Assembly: GCF_018917935.1 (NCBI RefSeq)
Contig: NZ_JAHLPN010000001.1
Coordinates: 186,001-250,000 of the forward strand
Origin: Kineothrix sp. MSJ-39
GTDB lineage: Bacteria > Bacillota > Clostridia > Lachnospirales > Lachnospiraceae
Direction: 5' to 3'
DNA length: 64,000 nucleotides
A model generated the notes under the pieces. The model saw only the letters and a program-made list of their open reading frames with translations, searched no databases and had not been told where the DNA came from. Shown piece after piece: positions 1 through 8,885 of the stretch. Position 1 is the first letter of the stretch, and every line of letters begins with the position of its first letter. The position numbers and the translations under genes are program-made.

Positions 1-1678
1 CCAGCACATAACGGATATTCTGCTCGCCGCATACACGGTAGGTGTCTTCTGTTCCCTCGATCAGAAGCTCTGTCATCACGCCACCTGTTGTACGTTTTAC
101 AGCCGTAAGTCCTGTTACCATGCCAAGCTTTTCCGGCTTTTCATCCACATAACCATTGCCTTTTTTTCGCCGGATATTGCCCGGACTCTTTTCATAACGC
201 ACCTGCAGATTGGCAAGCAAAAGTTCTGTATCCAAAGCCGTATCATACCGCCATCTGTAATAGGTATCCTCTTGTTCAAAGCTGTCCGCATCCGCTGTTT
301 TGATAAATGTGGCAAAGCTGTCCTCTTCTGCCAGCTTGCTGCCCTCTGCACTTTCCTGCGCATCAGAACTGTGTGCATCCGGATTCTGCGTATCCGACAG
401 CATCTGCCCCTTTGCAATGTTTCTTGCCCGCAGATAACCGCCCGTTGCTGCCATTTCATCCCCATAGGTCAGATTCCATGCAGTCAGATCCGTTCCGTAT
501 CCGCAGGACGTCGAATAGAAATATGCGGTAACGGGCGTTCCACCTGAAAGCAGCATCTGTCCTTTTGTCTCATACACGGCTTCACTCGTTTCCGATGCTT
601 CCGCAATGTTATTGTATACCTGAAATGCCGCACTATCATCTACATGCGCACCATAATTTTGCAGCCCCGCATGAAGCATATGCATATATGCATAGGTTCT
701 GGCACAGACCGCCTGCGCCTTTAACGCCTCTGCAGGATAAGAAGCAGGCATTTCACTCGGTACCACAAACCGCAGATAGTCTTCCAATGCAAGTTCATTG
801 ATGAGCAGAAAGCCTTCGCCCGTCTTTTCTATCTCAAAGTTGCCCGGATAAACAGGTGTTTTCCCATTACGCAAGATCGAATCCACTGTTGTTTTGGCAG
901 AAAGTGCCTGCGGTCTTGCATAGATCCTGTTTGCCGTTTCAAAGAGTGTACTGTCCGCCGCAATCTGAAGTGTTTCTCCCGGCTCCAAGGTCTGCACTTC
1001 TTTCAGTTCTCCAGTGCCATCCTCCGTGAGAAGATCCATCGCCGTATCACAATGAAGCGAAACCGTTTCATGCATCGCTCCTGCAAAATCATCTGTTTTT
1101 AAAAGTACACGGATTTGTTCCATCTCCTCCTGCTTTACCAGAAGTGCTGCTACAATCTTTCCTGTTTCATTTAGTACAAAATCAGAAAAGGCATAACCGA
1201 TCGTCAGATCCGAAATTTGGCATACAGTGGGCGTTCCAAGCAGGCTGTAACATTGCATATCCCCGGTCGTCTGTTTGACTCCCAACTTTTCCAGTTCGAT
1301 CGCATAAGTGCCATCCGCCTGTGTTTTTACACTGATCAGCTTATCATTCAGCTTTTGTTCATATACTGTAACGCCGCTGACCGTTCCGTCCGTCAGTGTG
1401 ATATCCGCAATCTGTCCGCTGCCTGACAGCGTATAACCGCCAAGCGGAACACTCCTAGATGCATCCCCCGAAAGTATTGTCAGTGTTTTTCCGTCATTTT
1501 CTGTAATATAACATTTGGAAATCTCTTCTATAACAGGTTTGGGCTCTTCCGGGGCTGGCTGCGGCTCCAAGCCGCCTTTGTGCCTGATCACAGAGACCAG
1601 TACTACGATCAAAACGGCAAGACTGACCACAAGAAGTACAAGCTGCCTTTTGACATATGTATGTTTATTTACACGCAT
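1..1678 (-). CDS. SpoIID/LytB-domain cell-wall protein, C-terminus cut by window edge
   Basis: About 559 codons are visible and the frame runs off the left edge. The ATG at 1676-1678 follows GAGGATAGAAAC, a good ribosome binding site. Residues about 7-27 form one hydrophobic segment (signal anchor), then comes a Pro/Glu-rich linker (EPQPAPEEPKP) and a poorly recognisable N-terminal part. The SpoIID signature follows: YLRFVVPSEMPASYPAEALK, then AQAVCARTYAYM and AYFYSTSCGYGTD. SpoIID is a lytic transglycosylase of forespore engulfment and LytB is an amidase enhancer; the Glu of PSEMP matches the catalytic Glu of SpoIID. The long N-terminal part is unlike plain SpoIID, so this is probably a paralogue acting on peptidoglycan outside the membrane. 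It is transcribed downstream of the candidate 6S RNA and its terminator. Family sure, exact role inferred. Confidence 0.85.
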   Translation of the reverse strand, partial: MRVNKHTYVKRQLVLLVVSLAVLIVVLVSVIRHKGGLEPQPAPEEPKPVIEEISKCYITENDGKTLTILSGDASRSVPLGGYTLSGSGQIADITLTDGTVSGVTVYEQKLNDKLISVKTQADGTYAIELEKLGVKQTTGDMQCYSLLGTPTVCQISDLTIGYAFSDFVLNETGKIVAALLVKQEEMEQIRVLLKTDDFAGAMHETVSLHCDTAMDLLTEDGTGELKEVQTLEPGETLQIAADSTLFETANRIYARPQALSAKTTVDSILRNGKTPVYPGNFEIEKTGEGFLLINELALEDYLRFVVPSEMPASYPAEALKAQAVCARTYAYMHMLHAGLQNYGAHVDDSAAFQVYNNIAEASETSEAVYETKGQMLLSGGTPVTAYFYSTSCGYGTDLTAWNLTYGDEMAATGGYLRARNIAKGQMLSDTQNPDAHSSDAQESAEGSKLAEEDSFATFIKTADADSFEQEDTYYRWRYDTALDTELLLANLQVRYEKSPGNIRRKKGNGYVDEKPEKLGMVTGLTAVKRTTGGVMTELLIEGTEDTYRVCGEQNIRYVL

Positions 1679-1713
1679 GTTTCTATCCTCATGGCTTTCT
1701 GATGATCCAAAGC

Positions 1714-1745
1714 AAAGAAAACAGCCCCGAAGGACTGTTTTCTTT
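1714..1745 (-). terminator. Rho-independent terminator behind the candidate 6S RNA
   Basis: On the minus strand AAAGAAAACAGTCC, a TTCG tetraloop and GGGCTGTTTTCTTT form a near-perfect stem, and the T-rich TTTTCTTTGCTTT covers its 3' side and what follows. It ends about 20 bases after the 3' stem of the RNA and before the SpoIID-like gene. Confidence 0.8.
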
Positions 1746-1759
1746 TGTCCCCAAAATGC

Positions 1760-1910
1760 TTTTCCTATATTTTGACTCCTAGCATATGGCTAGGTGGGTT
1801 ACCGCAGCTAACACTTCTGCCGTCCTCTGACCCGTAGGTAAGGCGTGACATCCATGCAGCAATATAGGAGTCCCGTTTAAAGTAACTGTAGGTTCAAAAT
1901 AATAGGAATT
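1760..1910 (-). ncRNA. ssrS: Structured small RNA, probably 6S RNA
   Basis: No reading frame fits this interval. Two nested closing stems are visible: TCCTATATTTTGA (1763-1775) with TCAAAATAATAGGA (1894-1907), and GACTCCTA (1774-1781) with TAGGAGTC (1865-1872). Between them are shorter complementary pieces such as GCAGAAGTGTTAGCTGC. A terminator follows directly on the minus strand, which sets the strand and gives an RNA of about 150-200 nt. Long closing stems around an irregular, partly open interior fit 6S RNA, the RNA polymerase-binding regulator. The 5' end is not fixed. Another clostridial structured RNA is possible; that it is a structured RNA is more certain than its name. Confidence 0.6.
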
Positions 1911-1962
1911 AGTAAGCACCTCAGGTTATGAATAGTATACTCAAATTAAAGCTGTTTTACAA

Positions 1963-3036
1963 CTATTTTTTCGTTGGAATTTTCAAAAGCATACGGAATG
2001 CCTGTGTCAGTATTTTTTTATTTTCCTTTTCTTCCTTATTCAGCCGCTTCATGATCGCCAGAATTTCTTTCAGATTCAGATCACTCAACGTCTTTGCACC
2101 GGTTTCTGTCAGCACGCAGAAAAAAGTCTCCACAAATTCTTCCTTTTCTTCTGCATTCATCGACAGGATAAATTCCCGCAGTGTATGATCAACCTTATAA
2201 GCTGATGCGGAAATGTCATCCACTTTCACAAAAGTATTTCTCTGCAGCTGCCAGGAAAACATATCGTGCTGGAAAATGCCAAGCTGTGTACTTGCCACCA
2301 CTTCGTAACTTTCCTCATGCTCTAATAACATACCGATCACGGAGGACTGTGGTACGATCGTCTGTATCCGCTCACTGATCTTTCCCTGACTCATTTGGTC
2401 AATAATATCCTTTGTAAAACCGGGACCGTCAAAATTATGCACCTGCAGGATCCGTTTCTGGATCTCCGGGCTTGTAAAGGCAGCAGCATACACTGCAACG
2501 TTACCACCCTTGGAATGTCCGCCGATCCTGAATTTTCCACGTTTCTTTTTCGCGATCTTTTTCAGATAATCGAGTGCCTGCAGCTGGGAAGGGACCGGTG
2601 CTTTGAAGCTCATATTAAAATCTTCTTTCCAGCCAACAATCGTATCGTCCGTTCCGCGATAGGCAATATAATAGGATCCGTCTCCGAGATTGACCGTAAT
2701 GGCTGAAAACTGTTTTTCTTCCTCTTCATCGATCTGATTCACATAATCAGACAGGATCATATCACGGTAACGCGGTGTTCTTGACAGCACATCCAGAAGC
2801 TGGAATATGCTGTCGGGCACCAGACGACCTGCTTTGATCTTTTCGTCCGCATGCAGCCTGTTGAACTGTTCGCCCGCTTCGCGGATCGTTGCCTTATCCT
2901 TTTTCAGATCGGTCTCGATCAGTTCAAAATCAATATAAGACACGGTACTGAGTATCAGGCTGTCCACTTCATTAAAAGGATCCTGCGTCAGGTCGAGATC
3001 CCCGCGCCAGTCAATATAGTCAAATATATTTGCCAT
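1963..3036 (-). CDS. Mbeg1-like (DUF2974) alpha/beta-hydrolase, lipase-like
   Basis: 357 residues from the ATG at 3034-3036, preceded by AGGAAGGAAGAAGC; the frame is open for 61 more codons upstream but that part lacks family features. The N-terminus MANIFDYIDWRGDL and the following DPFNEVDSLIL are typical of the Mbeg1-like family in Firmicutes. The nucleophile elbow GGHSKGGN puts the likely catalytic serine at residue 175, and NFDGPGF follows later as in relatives. These proteins are cytoplasmic lipase-fold enzymes whose substrate is unknown. It stands alone, downstream of deoC and separated from it by a terminator. Family assignment is good; activity is inferred from the motif only. The 300 bases between this gene and deoC (3037-3336) hold only that terminator. 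Confidence 0.82.
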   Translation of the reverse strand: MANIFDYIDWRGDLDLTQDPFNEVDSLILSTVSYIDFELIETDLKKDKATIREAGEQFNRLHADEKIKAGRLVPDSIFQLLDVLSRTPRYRDMILSDYVNQIDEEEEKQFSAITVNLGDGSYYIAYRGTDDTIVGWKEDFNMSFKAPVPSQLQALDYLKKIAKKKRGKFRIGGHSKGGNVAVYAAAFTSPEIQKRILQVHNFDGPGFTKDIIDQMSQGKISERIQTIVPQSSVIGMLLEHEESYEVVASTQLGIFQHDMFSWQLQRNTFVKVDDISASAYKVDHTLREFILSMNAEEKEEFVETFFCVLTETGAKTLSDLNLKEILAIMKRLNKEEKENKKILTQAFRMLLKIPTKK

Positions 3037-3141
3037 TGCTTCTTCCTTCCTATCACATAGATCTATAAGAATATCGTTCTGATCAGCGGTTGTCAAATAC
3101 CTCGCATAAATGCATACATTTTCCTTGTCACCATAAAGAAA

Positions 3142-3175
3142 TCCGCAGCTCACATATCGGCTATGTGGCTGCGGA
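3142..3175 (-). terminator. Terminator hairpin downstream of deoC
   Basis: TCCGCAGC, TCACATA, a short loop, TATGTGG and CTGCGGA form a long stem, followed on the minus strand by TTTCTTTATGG. It lies about 160 bases past the deoC stop. Confidence 0.6.
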
Positions 3176-3336
3176 CTCTCTAAAACATGTTTTAAGTGTA
3201 CGTTGTATACGCGGTACAAGGTTTCATCACGGTCAGTTTTTACGAAACTCCTTGGAATACATATTAACCAAGCTACCGTAAGAACCTGTTACTTACACCA
3301 ATGTTATCTGCATTATGGCAGACCATGTCATAAAAG

Positions 3337-3990
3337 TCAAGCTTTTTTCGTAAGCAGCGCCACGCCTGAACTGGAACCGATCCTGTCGCATCCCGCATCC
3401 AGAAATGCCTCAAAATCTTCTCTTGTACTGACACCGCCCGCAGCCTTGATCCGGACAGCTTCTCCGATATGCTCCTTGAACAGCTTCACATCACCGAGTG
3501 TTGCACCGCCAGTTCCGAAGCCCGTAGAAGTCTTGATATAATCTGCCCCCGCATTGGTCACAGCCTGACACATGGCGATCTTTTCTTCTTCCGTCAGATA
3601 ACAGGTTTCCACGATCACCTTTAAGATCCTGTTGCCGCATTCCGCCTTCAGTGCTATGATTTCCTGTTCTACCTTATCATAATCACCGTTTTTCACATCG
3701 GAGATATTGATGACCATATCGATCTCCTGTGCACCATCCTCGATCGCCTGTCTGGTCTCTGCCAGCTTTGCTGCGGTCACACTGTAGCCAAGCGGAAAGC
3801 CGACTACGGTACAGATATTTAACTTGCTGCCGTATTTATCGTGCACTCTCTTGATATAACACGGCGGAATGCAGACAGAAGCTGTTCCATAAGTGACCGC
3901 CTCGTCGCAGAGCTTGTAAATATCCTCCAGTGTTGCATATGGTTTCAGTTGTGTATGATCAATATGACTTAAAATTTCTTTTGTTTCCAT
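3337..3990 (-). CDS. deoC: Deoxyribose-phosphate aldolase
   Basis: 217 residues from the ATG at 3988-3990 (METKEILSHIDHTQLKP), with AGAAAGGAAGG upstream; an ATG 17 codons earlier lacks conserved residues. The enzyme splits 2-deoxyribose 5-phosphate into glyceraldehyde 3-phosphate and acetaldehyde in deoxynucleoside breakdown. Class I aldolase residues are in place: Asp91 in QEIDMVINI, Lys124 in ILKVIVET, and the Schiff-base Lys153 in YIKTSTGF, followed by the phosphate loop KAAGGVST. Length is normal for the short bacterial form. It stands alone; cdd and punA, which act in the same salvage pathway, lie 33 kb away in this window. Cytoplasmic. Confidence 0.97.
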   Translation of the reverse strand: METKEILSHIDHTQLKPYATLEDIYKLCDEAVTYGTASVCIPPCYIKRVHDKYGSKLNICTVVGFPLGYSVTAAKLAETRQAIEDGAQEIDMVINISDVKNGDYDKVEQEIIALKAECGNRILKVIVETCYLTEEEKIAMCQAVTNAGADYIKTSTGFGTGGATLGDVKLFKEHIGEAVRIKAAGGVSTREDFEAFLDAGCDRIGSSSGVALLTKKA

Positions 3991-4240
3991 TTGATTGAAC
4001 CTTCCTTTCTGTGAATGATTACAGTCTACCATAGTTTTCATGAATAATCATTGAAAAAATTGTGAATATTTTCTAAAAACCATAGAAATTTCCGTCAATT
4101 CATGCAATAATAAATTACAAATCTAATTTCAATAGGTTTATTCTATACTTCTTAACTTCCAATTAAGTATTGAATTATCTTCATACATTTTATCATGTAC
4201 AGTTAAATGTCATAAAAAGAAACAAGAAAGGCGGTATTCT

Positions 4241-5608
4241 ATGGAACATAACGTATTTTCAGACATCACACCGGATATTGTCAGACTGGCTGATCTCAGC
4301 AGGCAGGCAGGAATCATCGAACAGGAACTGTTTACCAAATATGAAGTCAAACGCGGACTGCGCGATTTAAACGGAAAAGGCGTTCTGGCAGGTCTGACGA
4401 CCATTTCAGACGTACGTGCCAACAAGATCGTCAACGGAGAACAGATCCCTACACACGGCGAACTGTTTTACCGTGGTTATAATGTAAAGGATCTCGTCAA
4501 GGGCTTTACCGCAGACGGTCGTTTCGGTTTTGAAGAAGTGGCTTATCTGCTTTTGTTTGATGCCCTTCCTGATGCGGAGGAGCTTTCCAAATTTAAAGAG
4601 CTGCTTGGCTTTTACCGTTCCCTGCCGACCAGCTTTGTCCGTGACATCATCATGAAAGCCCCAAGCCGTGATATGATGAACACACTGGCAAGAAGTGTCC
4701 TGACGCTCTATTCTTACGATGACAGAGCGGATGATACCTCTCTGGAAAATGTACTGCGTCAGAGCCTGCAGCTCATTTCCCTGTTTCCGATGCTTGCGAT
4801 CTACGGCTATCAGGCATATGCACACTACCATGACGGCAAAAGTCTTTATATCCATCCGCCGATCGCCGAGCTTTCCACCGCAGAAAACATTCTGCATATT
4901 TTAAGACCGGACAGCTCCTATACCCCACTGGAAGCAAAGATCCTGGATGTGGCACTTGTTCTGCATATGGAGCACGGCGGTGGTAATAACTCCACTTTCA
5001 CCACACACGTTGTCACCAGTTCCCTGACAGATACGTATTCCGTTATCGCCGCTGCGATCGGTTCCTTAAAAGGTCCGAGACACGGTGGTGCCAATATCAA
5101 GGTTGTCCGTATGTTTGAGGATATGATGCATGAAGTGTCCGATTGGGAAAATGAAGATGAGGTCAGAGAATATCTTGCAAAATTATTACATAAGGAAGCC
5201 TTCGATCATGCAGGCCTGATCTACGGTCTTGGGCATGCGGTTTATTCCAAATCCGATCCAAGAGCTGTGATCTTCAAGTCTTATGTGGAAAAGCTGTCGC
5301 AGGAAAAAGGACTGGAAAAAGAATTTGCACTCTATTCTCTCGTAGAACGTCTGGCACCTCAGGTCATTGAAGAGGAACGACAGATGTATAAAGGTGTCAG
5401 CATCAACGTCGATTTCTACTCCGGTTTTGTTTATAAAATGCTTGGACTCCCGGAAGAACTGTACACACCGATCTTTGCCATGGCAAGAATTGTCGGCTGG
5501 TCAGCACACCGCATGGAGGAGCTTGCCAACAACGGTAAGATCATCCGTCCGGCTTACAAGCCGATCCACGACGATATGCCTTATGTACCGCTGGCAGACA
5601 GACCGTAA
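4241..5608 (+). CDS. gltA: Citrate synthase
   Basis: 455 residues; the ATG follows AAGAAAGGCGG. It condenses acetyl-CoA and oxaloacetate to citrate, in this anaerobe probably to feed 2-oxoglutarate and glutamate synthesis. Catalytic segments are clear: LHMEHGGGNNSTFTTHVVTS, the GSLKGPRHGGAN segment with the substrate histidine, YGLGHAVYSKSDPRA, and NVDFYSGFVYKMLG with the conserved Asp. It is one of the few plus-strand genes here and stands alone, convergent with thrC across a shared bidirectional terminator. The 200 bases upstream are AT-rich and probably hold its promoter, but no clear -35/-10 pair was found. Methylcitrate synthase is the main alternative; no prp genes are nearby. Confidence 0.95.
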   Translation: MEHNVFSDITPDIVRLADLSRQAGIIEQELFTKYEVKRGLRDLNGKGVLAGLTTISDVRANKIVNGEQIPTHGELFYRGYNVKDLVKGFTADGRFGFEEVAYLLLFDALPDAEELSKFKELLGFYRSLPTSFVRDIIMKAPSRDMMNTLARSVLTLYSYDDRADDTSLENVLRQSLQLISLFPMLAIYGYQAYAHYHDGKSLYIHPPIAELSTAENILHILRPDSSYTPLEAKILDVALVLHMEHGGGNNSTFTTHVVTSSLTDTYSVIAAAIGSLKGPRHGGANIKVVRMFEDMMHEVSDWENEDEVREYLAKLLHKEAFDHAGLIYGLGHAVYSKSDPRAVIFKSYVEKLSQEKGLEKEFALYSLVERLAPQVIEEERQMYKGVSINVDFYSGFVYKMLGLPEELYTPIFAMARIVGWSAHRMEELANNGKIIRPAYKPIHDDMPYVPLADRP

Positions 5609-5616
5609 TATATCGT

Positions 5617-5678
5617 AAAAAAAGACTTCTTTGTTCCGTAAATGCTTCGCATTTGGGATTCACAAAGAAGTCTTTTTT
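5617..5678. terminator. Bidirectional terminator between gltA and thrC
   Basis: AAAAAAAGACTTCTTTGT pairs with ACAAAGAAGTCTTTTTT around a smaller inner hairpin (AAATGCTTCGCATTT). Both strands end in T-runs, as expected between convergent genes. Confidence 0.88.
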
Positions 5679-5698
5679 ATTTTGAAATTCAATACGAT

Positions 5699-7186
5699 TT
5701 ACATACCAAGGAAGTTTTTCACAACATCCTTCATTTCATCCTTCTCACATACTGTCTTATGAAGGACTTCTGCTGAGCGGATCTCCTCGATCGCCTGTGG
5801 GATATCCACACCGGAAACCTTGCACAGTTCATCGATCAGCGCGAAATCGGAAAGCTTGTCGTATTTGCTGTCGATCGCATCCATAACGGAACGGGCAAAT
5901 TTATAAGGGCTTGCTGTGCTGGCGATCACAGTCACTTTATCATCGCCTGTTTCCTTTACATATTTGTCATAAGCTGCAGCAGCCACACCTGTATGCGTAT
6001 CGATCACATAACCGCAATCCTCGTATAAGGATTTGATCTTTGCAAAGCACTCTGCCTCTGTTGCATAGCCGCCTCTGAAATCTGCAAGTTTTTCTTTCAT
6101 CGTTGCATCGATCTCATATTTTCCGTTCTGGGAAAGACTTGCCATGAGGGCTGCATTCTTTTCTGCATCCTCTCCCGCGATCTTGTAGATCAGTCTTTCC
6201 AGATTGGAGGAGATCAGAATATCCATGGACGGAGAACTTGTCAGGATAAACTCTCTGTTTCTGTCGTAAGTGCCTGTCTGGAAGAAATCAAATAATACTT
6301 TATTATCATTAGAAGCACAGATCAGCTTATCGATCGGAACACCCATGTTCTTTGCATAGTACGCTGCCAGAATATTACCAAAGTTACCTGTCGGTACCAC
6401 AACATTCATCTTCTGACCATCTGTCAGTTTGCCCTGTCCGTATAAGGTTGCATAAGCATATACATAATACACGATCTGTGGCACAAGACGACCGATATTG
6501 ATTGAGTTAGCAGATGAGAACTGATAGCCTTTTGCATCCATTTCTTTAGCCAGCTCTGTATCACCGAACAGCTTCTTCACACCTGTCTGGGCATCATCAA
6601 AATTGCCGTGGATACCAACAACATGTGTATTTTTACCCTTCTGTGTAACCATCTGTTTTTCCTGTACCGGGCTGACACCGTTCTTCGGATAGAATACGAT
6701 GATCTTTGTGCCTTCTACATCAGCAAAGCCTGCAAGTGCAGCCTTACCTGTATCGCCGCTTGTCGCTGTCAGGATAACGATCTCGTTCTTTACCTGATTC
6801 TTCTTCGCGCTGCATGTCATAAGATGTGGCAGGATCGACAATGCCATATCCTTAAATGCGATTGTTGCACCGTGGAACAGCTCCAGATAATAAGCCCCAT
6901 CCGCATAAGCAAGCGGTGCGATGACTTCTGTATCAAATTTCTTATCGTATGCTTTATTGATACAGCCTTTCAGTTCTTCTTCCGTAAAGTCTGTCAGATA
7001 CAGCTTCATTACTTCATATGCAACTTCCTGATAGGTCATCCCGGACAGCTCTTTCATAGATACTTCCAGTGCAGGAATATGATCCGGTACAAATAATCCG
7101 CCATCTTCCGCAAGTCCTTTCAGGATCGCCTGCGATGCAGTTACGGGTGTCGTATGACTTCTTGTGCTTTTGTATAATACTTCCAT
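5699..7186 (-). CDS. thrC: Threonine synthase
   Basis: 495 residues, start ATG after GAGGTAGAGGC. The PLP enzyme turns O-phospho-homoserine into threonine. The long N-terminal domain (EVLYKSTRSHTTPVTASQAI) marks the fungal/E. coli-like class of about 430-500 residues. The PLP lysine is Lys112 in HGATIAFKDMALS; TATSGDTGKAAL holds the phosphate loop, and SANSINIGRLVPQ and VPTGNFGNILAAYYAK are further family blocks. It stands alone, with no hom or thrB next to it, and no T-box or attenuator hairpin is obvious in the 89 bases before it. Cytoplasmic. Confidence 0.96.
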   Translation of the reverse strand: MEVLYKSTRSHTTPVTASQAILKGLAEDGGLFVPDHIPALEVSMKELSGMTYQEVAYEVMKLYLTDFTEEELKGCINKAYDKKFDTEVIAPLAYADGAYYLELFHGATIAFKDMALSILPHLMTCSAKKNQVKNEIVILTATSGDTGKAALAGFADVEGTKIIVFYPKNGVSPVQEKQMVTQKGKNTHVVGIHGNFDDAQTGVKKLFGDTELAKEMDAKGYQFSSANSINIGRLVPQIVYYVYAYATLYGQGKLTDGQKMNVVVPTGNFGNILAAYYAKNMGVPIDKLICASNDNKVLFDFFQTGTYDRNREFILTSSPSMDILISSNLERLIYKIAGEDAEKNAALMASLSQNGKYEIDATMKEKLADFRGGYATEAECFAKIKSLYEDCGYVIDTHTGVAAAAYDKYVKETGDDKVTVIASTASPYKFARSVMDAIDSKYDKLSDFALIDELCKVSGVDIPQAIEEIRSAEVLHKTVCEKDEMKDVVKNFLGM

Positions 7187-7275
7187 GCCTCTACCTCAAT
7201 ATCATAAGATTGAAAGTGTCAAACCACTTTCTGCGCTATTATAGCATACTAATGAGGATACCGCAAGAACTGCAC

Positions 7276-7875
7276 CTATTTATAAAACCGATGTCCGCCA
7301 TGTTCTGTCAGAAAAGTCAGCTTATTTTCAAACCAGCCCAGTTTATCCGGTGTTGTTTTTCCCGCCGCCACAAAATACAGGGCACCGTTTGTCACATCGC
7401 CGTCTTGAAGAGCTGCCAGTACGGCTTCTTTTGTCTGCCCGGAAATGCTGACGCTGTTATATCTGCCGTCGCCCACCGGTGAAAACTGATACTGTCCGCC
7501 GGATGCCTGAAAGACAACGCCCGCGATCGTATTCGGAAATTTCGGGCTGCTGACCCGGTTTAAAATCACCTCTGCGACCATCTGTTTACCGGCCGCATCC
7601 TCGCCGCCGGCTTCTGCCTGTACGATCCTGCATAAAATGGCATATTCGTCTGCACTGAGAAAGGCGTTTTCATCCTTTTCCAGTACATGCGGCTGCAGCT
7701 TCGGTACATCCGAAGTAGATGTTACGATCTTTTTTTCGATCTGAAAAGCCTGTTCATAATTCTCTTTTGTCTGAAAGATCCGATCAGGCTTCAGCATCTG
7801 GCAGACCAGCAGCAAAAGTCCGATCCCAAAGAGCAGCATAAACAGCAGTCTGCCCTTTGTATATTTTTCATACAT
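7276..7875 (-). CDS. Cell wall hydrolase, SleB/Hydrolase_2 family, membrane-anchored
   Basis: 199 residues; start ATG after GAGGAGATTTTTAA. Residues about 9-26 (LLFMLLFGIGLLLLVCQML) form a single membrane segment. After a linker, the C-terminal domain from LSADEYAILCRIVQAEAGGE through VILNRVSSPKFPNTIAGVVF to ALYFVA is a SleB-type peptidoglycan hydrolase; the Glu of QAEAGGE matches the catalytic Glu of the family. SleB cuts spore cortex in Bacillus, but the same domain is common in vegetative wall enzymes, and without a PG-binding domain this one need not be germination-specific. It faces divergently from the AP2-like gene. Confidence 0.88.
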   Translation of the reverse strand: MYEKYTKGRLLFMLLFGIGLLLLVCQMLKPDRIFQTKENYEQAFQIEKKIVTSTSDVPKLQPHVLEKDENAFLSADEYAILCRIVQAEAGGEDAAGKQMVAEVILNRVSSPKFPNTIAGVVFQASGGQYQFSPVGDGRYNSVSISGQTKEAVLAALQDGDVTNGALYFVAAGKTTPDKLGWFENKLTFLTEHGGHRFYK

Positions 7876-7980
7876 TTAAAAATCTCCTCTCTTCCTGTCA
7901 ACATTTTTGTAACAGTTGTCATGTTTTGTTCACATCTCATTCATTAGTCTATACAAGCTCTTGCAAAAATATTTCAAAAA

Positions 7981-8009
7981 TTGTAATTTCAGCCGTTCTT
8001 TGCTATAGT
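7981..8009 (+). promoter_or_regulatory. SigA-type promoter of a leaderless transcript
   Basis: TTGTAA at 7981-7986, a 17-base spacer, and TATAGT at 8004-8009 with TGC in front (extended -10). The start codon ATG begins 7 bases after the -10, where transcription should start, and no ribosome binding site lies between. This supports translation from a leaderless mRNA. Confidence 0.7.
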
Positions 8010-8015
8010 AAAATT

Positions 8016-8885
8016 ATGAAAAAGTTAGCCGGTGTTTATGAAACAACTAAAAAAGACGGAAGCGTTTATTATCGCAGCTCCATAACCTATAAAGGACGTC
8101 ATATCAGCCTTGGAAGCTATGAAAATGCGCAGTCCGCCCATCTTGCATACAGACAGGCTCTGTTTCTTTTAGAGCCGGATTCACCGGTGGATATCGATAC
8201 ACTGCCGCAGTTTTATCAAACCGAATCCGCTTCTTCCAAAAATGCGCAAAAAAATATCGCAAAAATCGACACGCTGCCCTTTGAAAAAGCAATTTGTCTG
8301 TTGAATTTCCGCGATAACCAGATTTACTTTTCTTCACCGATTTATTTAAAAAAGAGTTTTTTTTATTATTATCTGACACCAGAGATCACACTGCTGTTTG
8401 ATAAGGAAGATCTGTTCTTTTACAGCTCGCACCGTATCATGAAACGCGGCGGGCATCTGTTCGTGGCAGAATACGGTATGCAGACTTCTGTCCTGTCCCG
8501 CTATGGGATCCGCAGCTATGCGGTAAAAGACCGGGATTACCGGTTTTTAAACGGGGATGCACACGACCTGCGCTATGCCAATATCGAGATCATCAATCCG
8601 TATTTCGGCGTTTTCCGAACCGGAACACTCGGAAGCTATACCTATCAGGTCAGGATCCATATCAACGGTGATCTGCAGGTCGGCACATATAAAGACGAAA
8701 AAACAGCAGCCATTGCCTATAACAAAGCTGCTGATTTCTGTCATCAATATGGAATTGTCAAAAACTTCCCGGTCAACTACATTGAGGGATTGTCTGCCAG
8801 AGAATATGCGGATATTTATTCCGCCATCACGCTGTCTGCGCGCTTTATGCAGTATTTTACTTCTGGGTATAATCCACAAAGCTGA
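8016..8885 (+). CDS. Two AP2-like DNA-binding domains flanking an HNH-like core
   Basis: 289 residues from the ATG at 8016. Residues about 6-49 (GVYETTKKDGSVYY, then KGRHISLGSYENAQSAHLAY) and about 198-250 (GVFRTGTLGSYTYQVRIHIN, then VGTYKDEKTAAIAYNKA) are two copies of one fold: three strands, then an Ala-rich helix, as in AP2/ERF domains. Between them a stretch ending DYRFLNGDAHDLRYANIEII resembles the end of HNH homing-nuclease domains (usually HxxGxxxDNRxxNLE), but the catalytic histidines are not evident. AP2-HNH proteins are often mobile homing endonucleases; this one sits between wall-enzyme genes with no element around it and may be a domesticated DNA-binding protein. Its last 29 bases overlap the opposing GH25-like gene. 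Domain call good, function unknown. Confidence 0.75.
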   Translation: MKKLAGVYETTKKDGSVYYRSSITYKGRHISLGSYENAQSAHLAYRQALFLLEPDSPVDIDTLPQFYQTESASSKNAQKNIAKIDTLPFEKAICLLNFRDNQIYFSSPIYLKKSFFYYYLTPEITLLFDKEDLFFYSSHRIMKRGGHLFVAEYGMQTSVLSRYGIRSYAVKDRDYRFLNGDAHDLRYANIEIINPYFGVFRTGTLGSYTYQVRIHINGDLQVGTYKDEKTAAIAYNKAADFCHQYGIVKNFPVNYIEGLSAREYADIYSAITLSARFMQYFTSGYNPQS

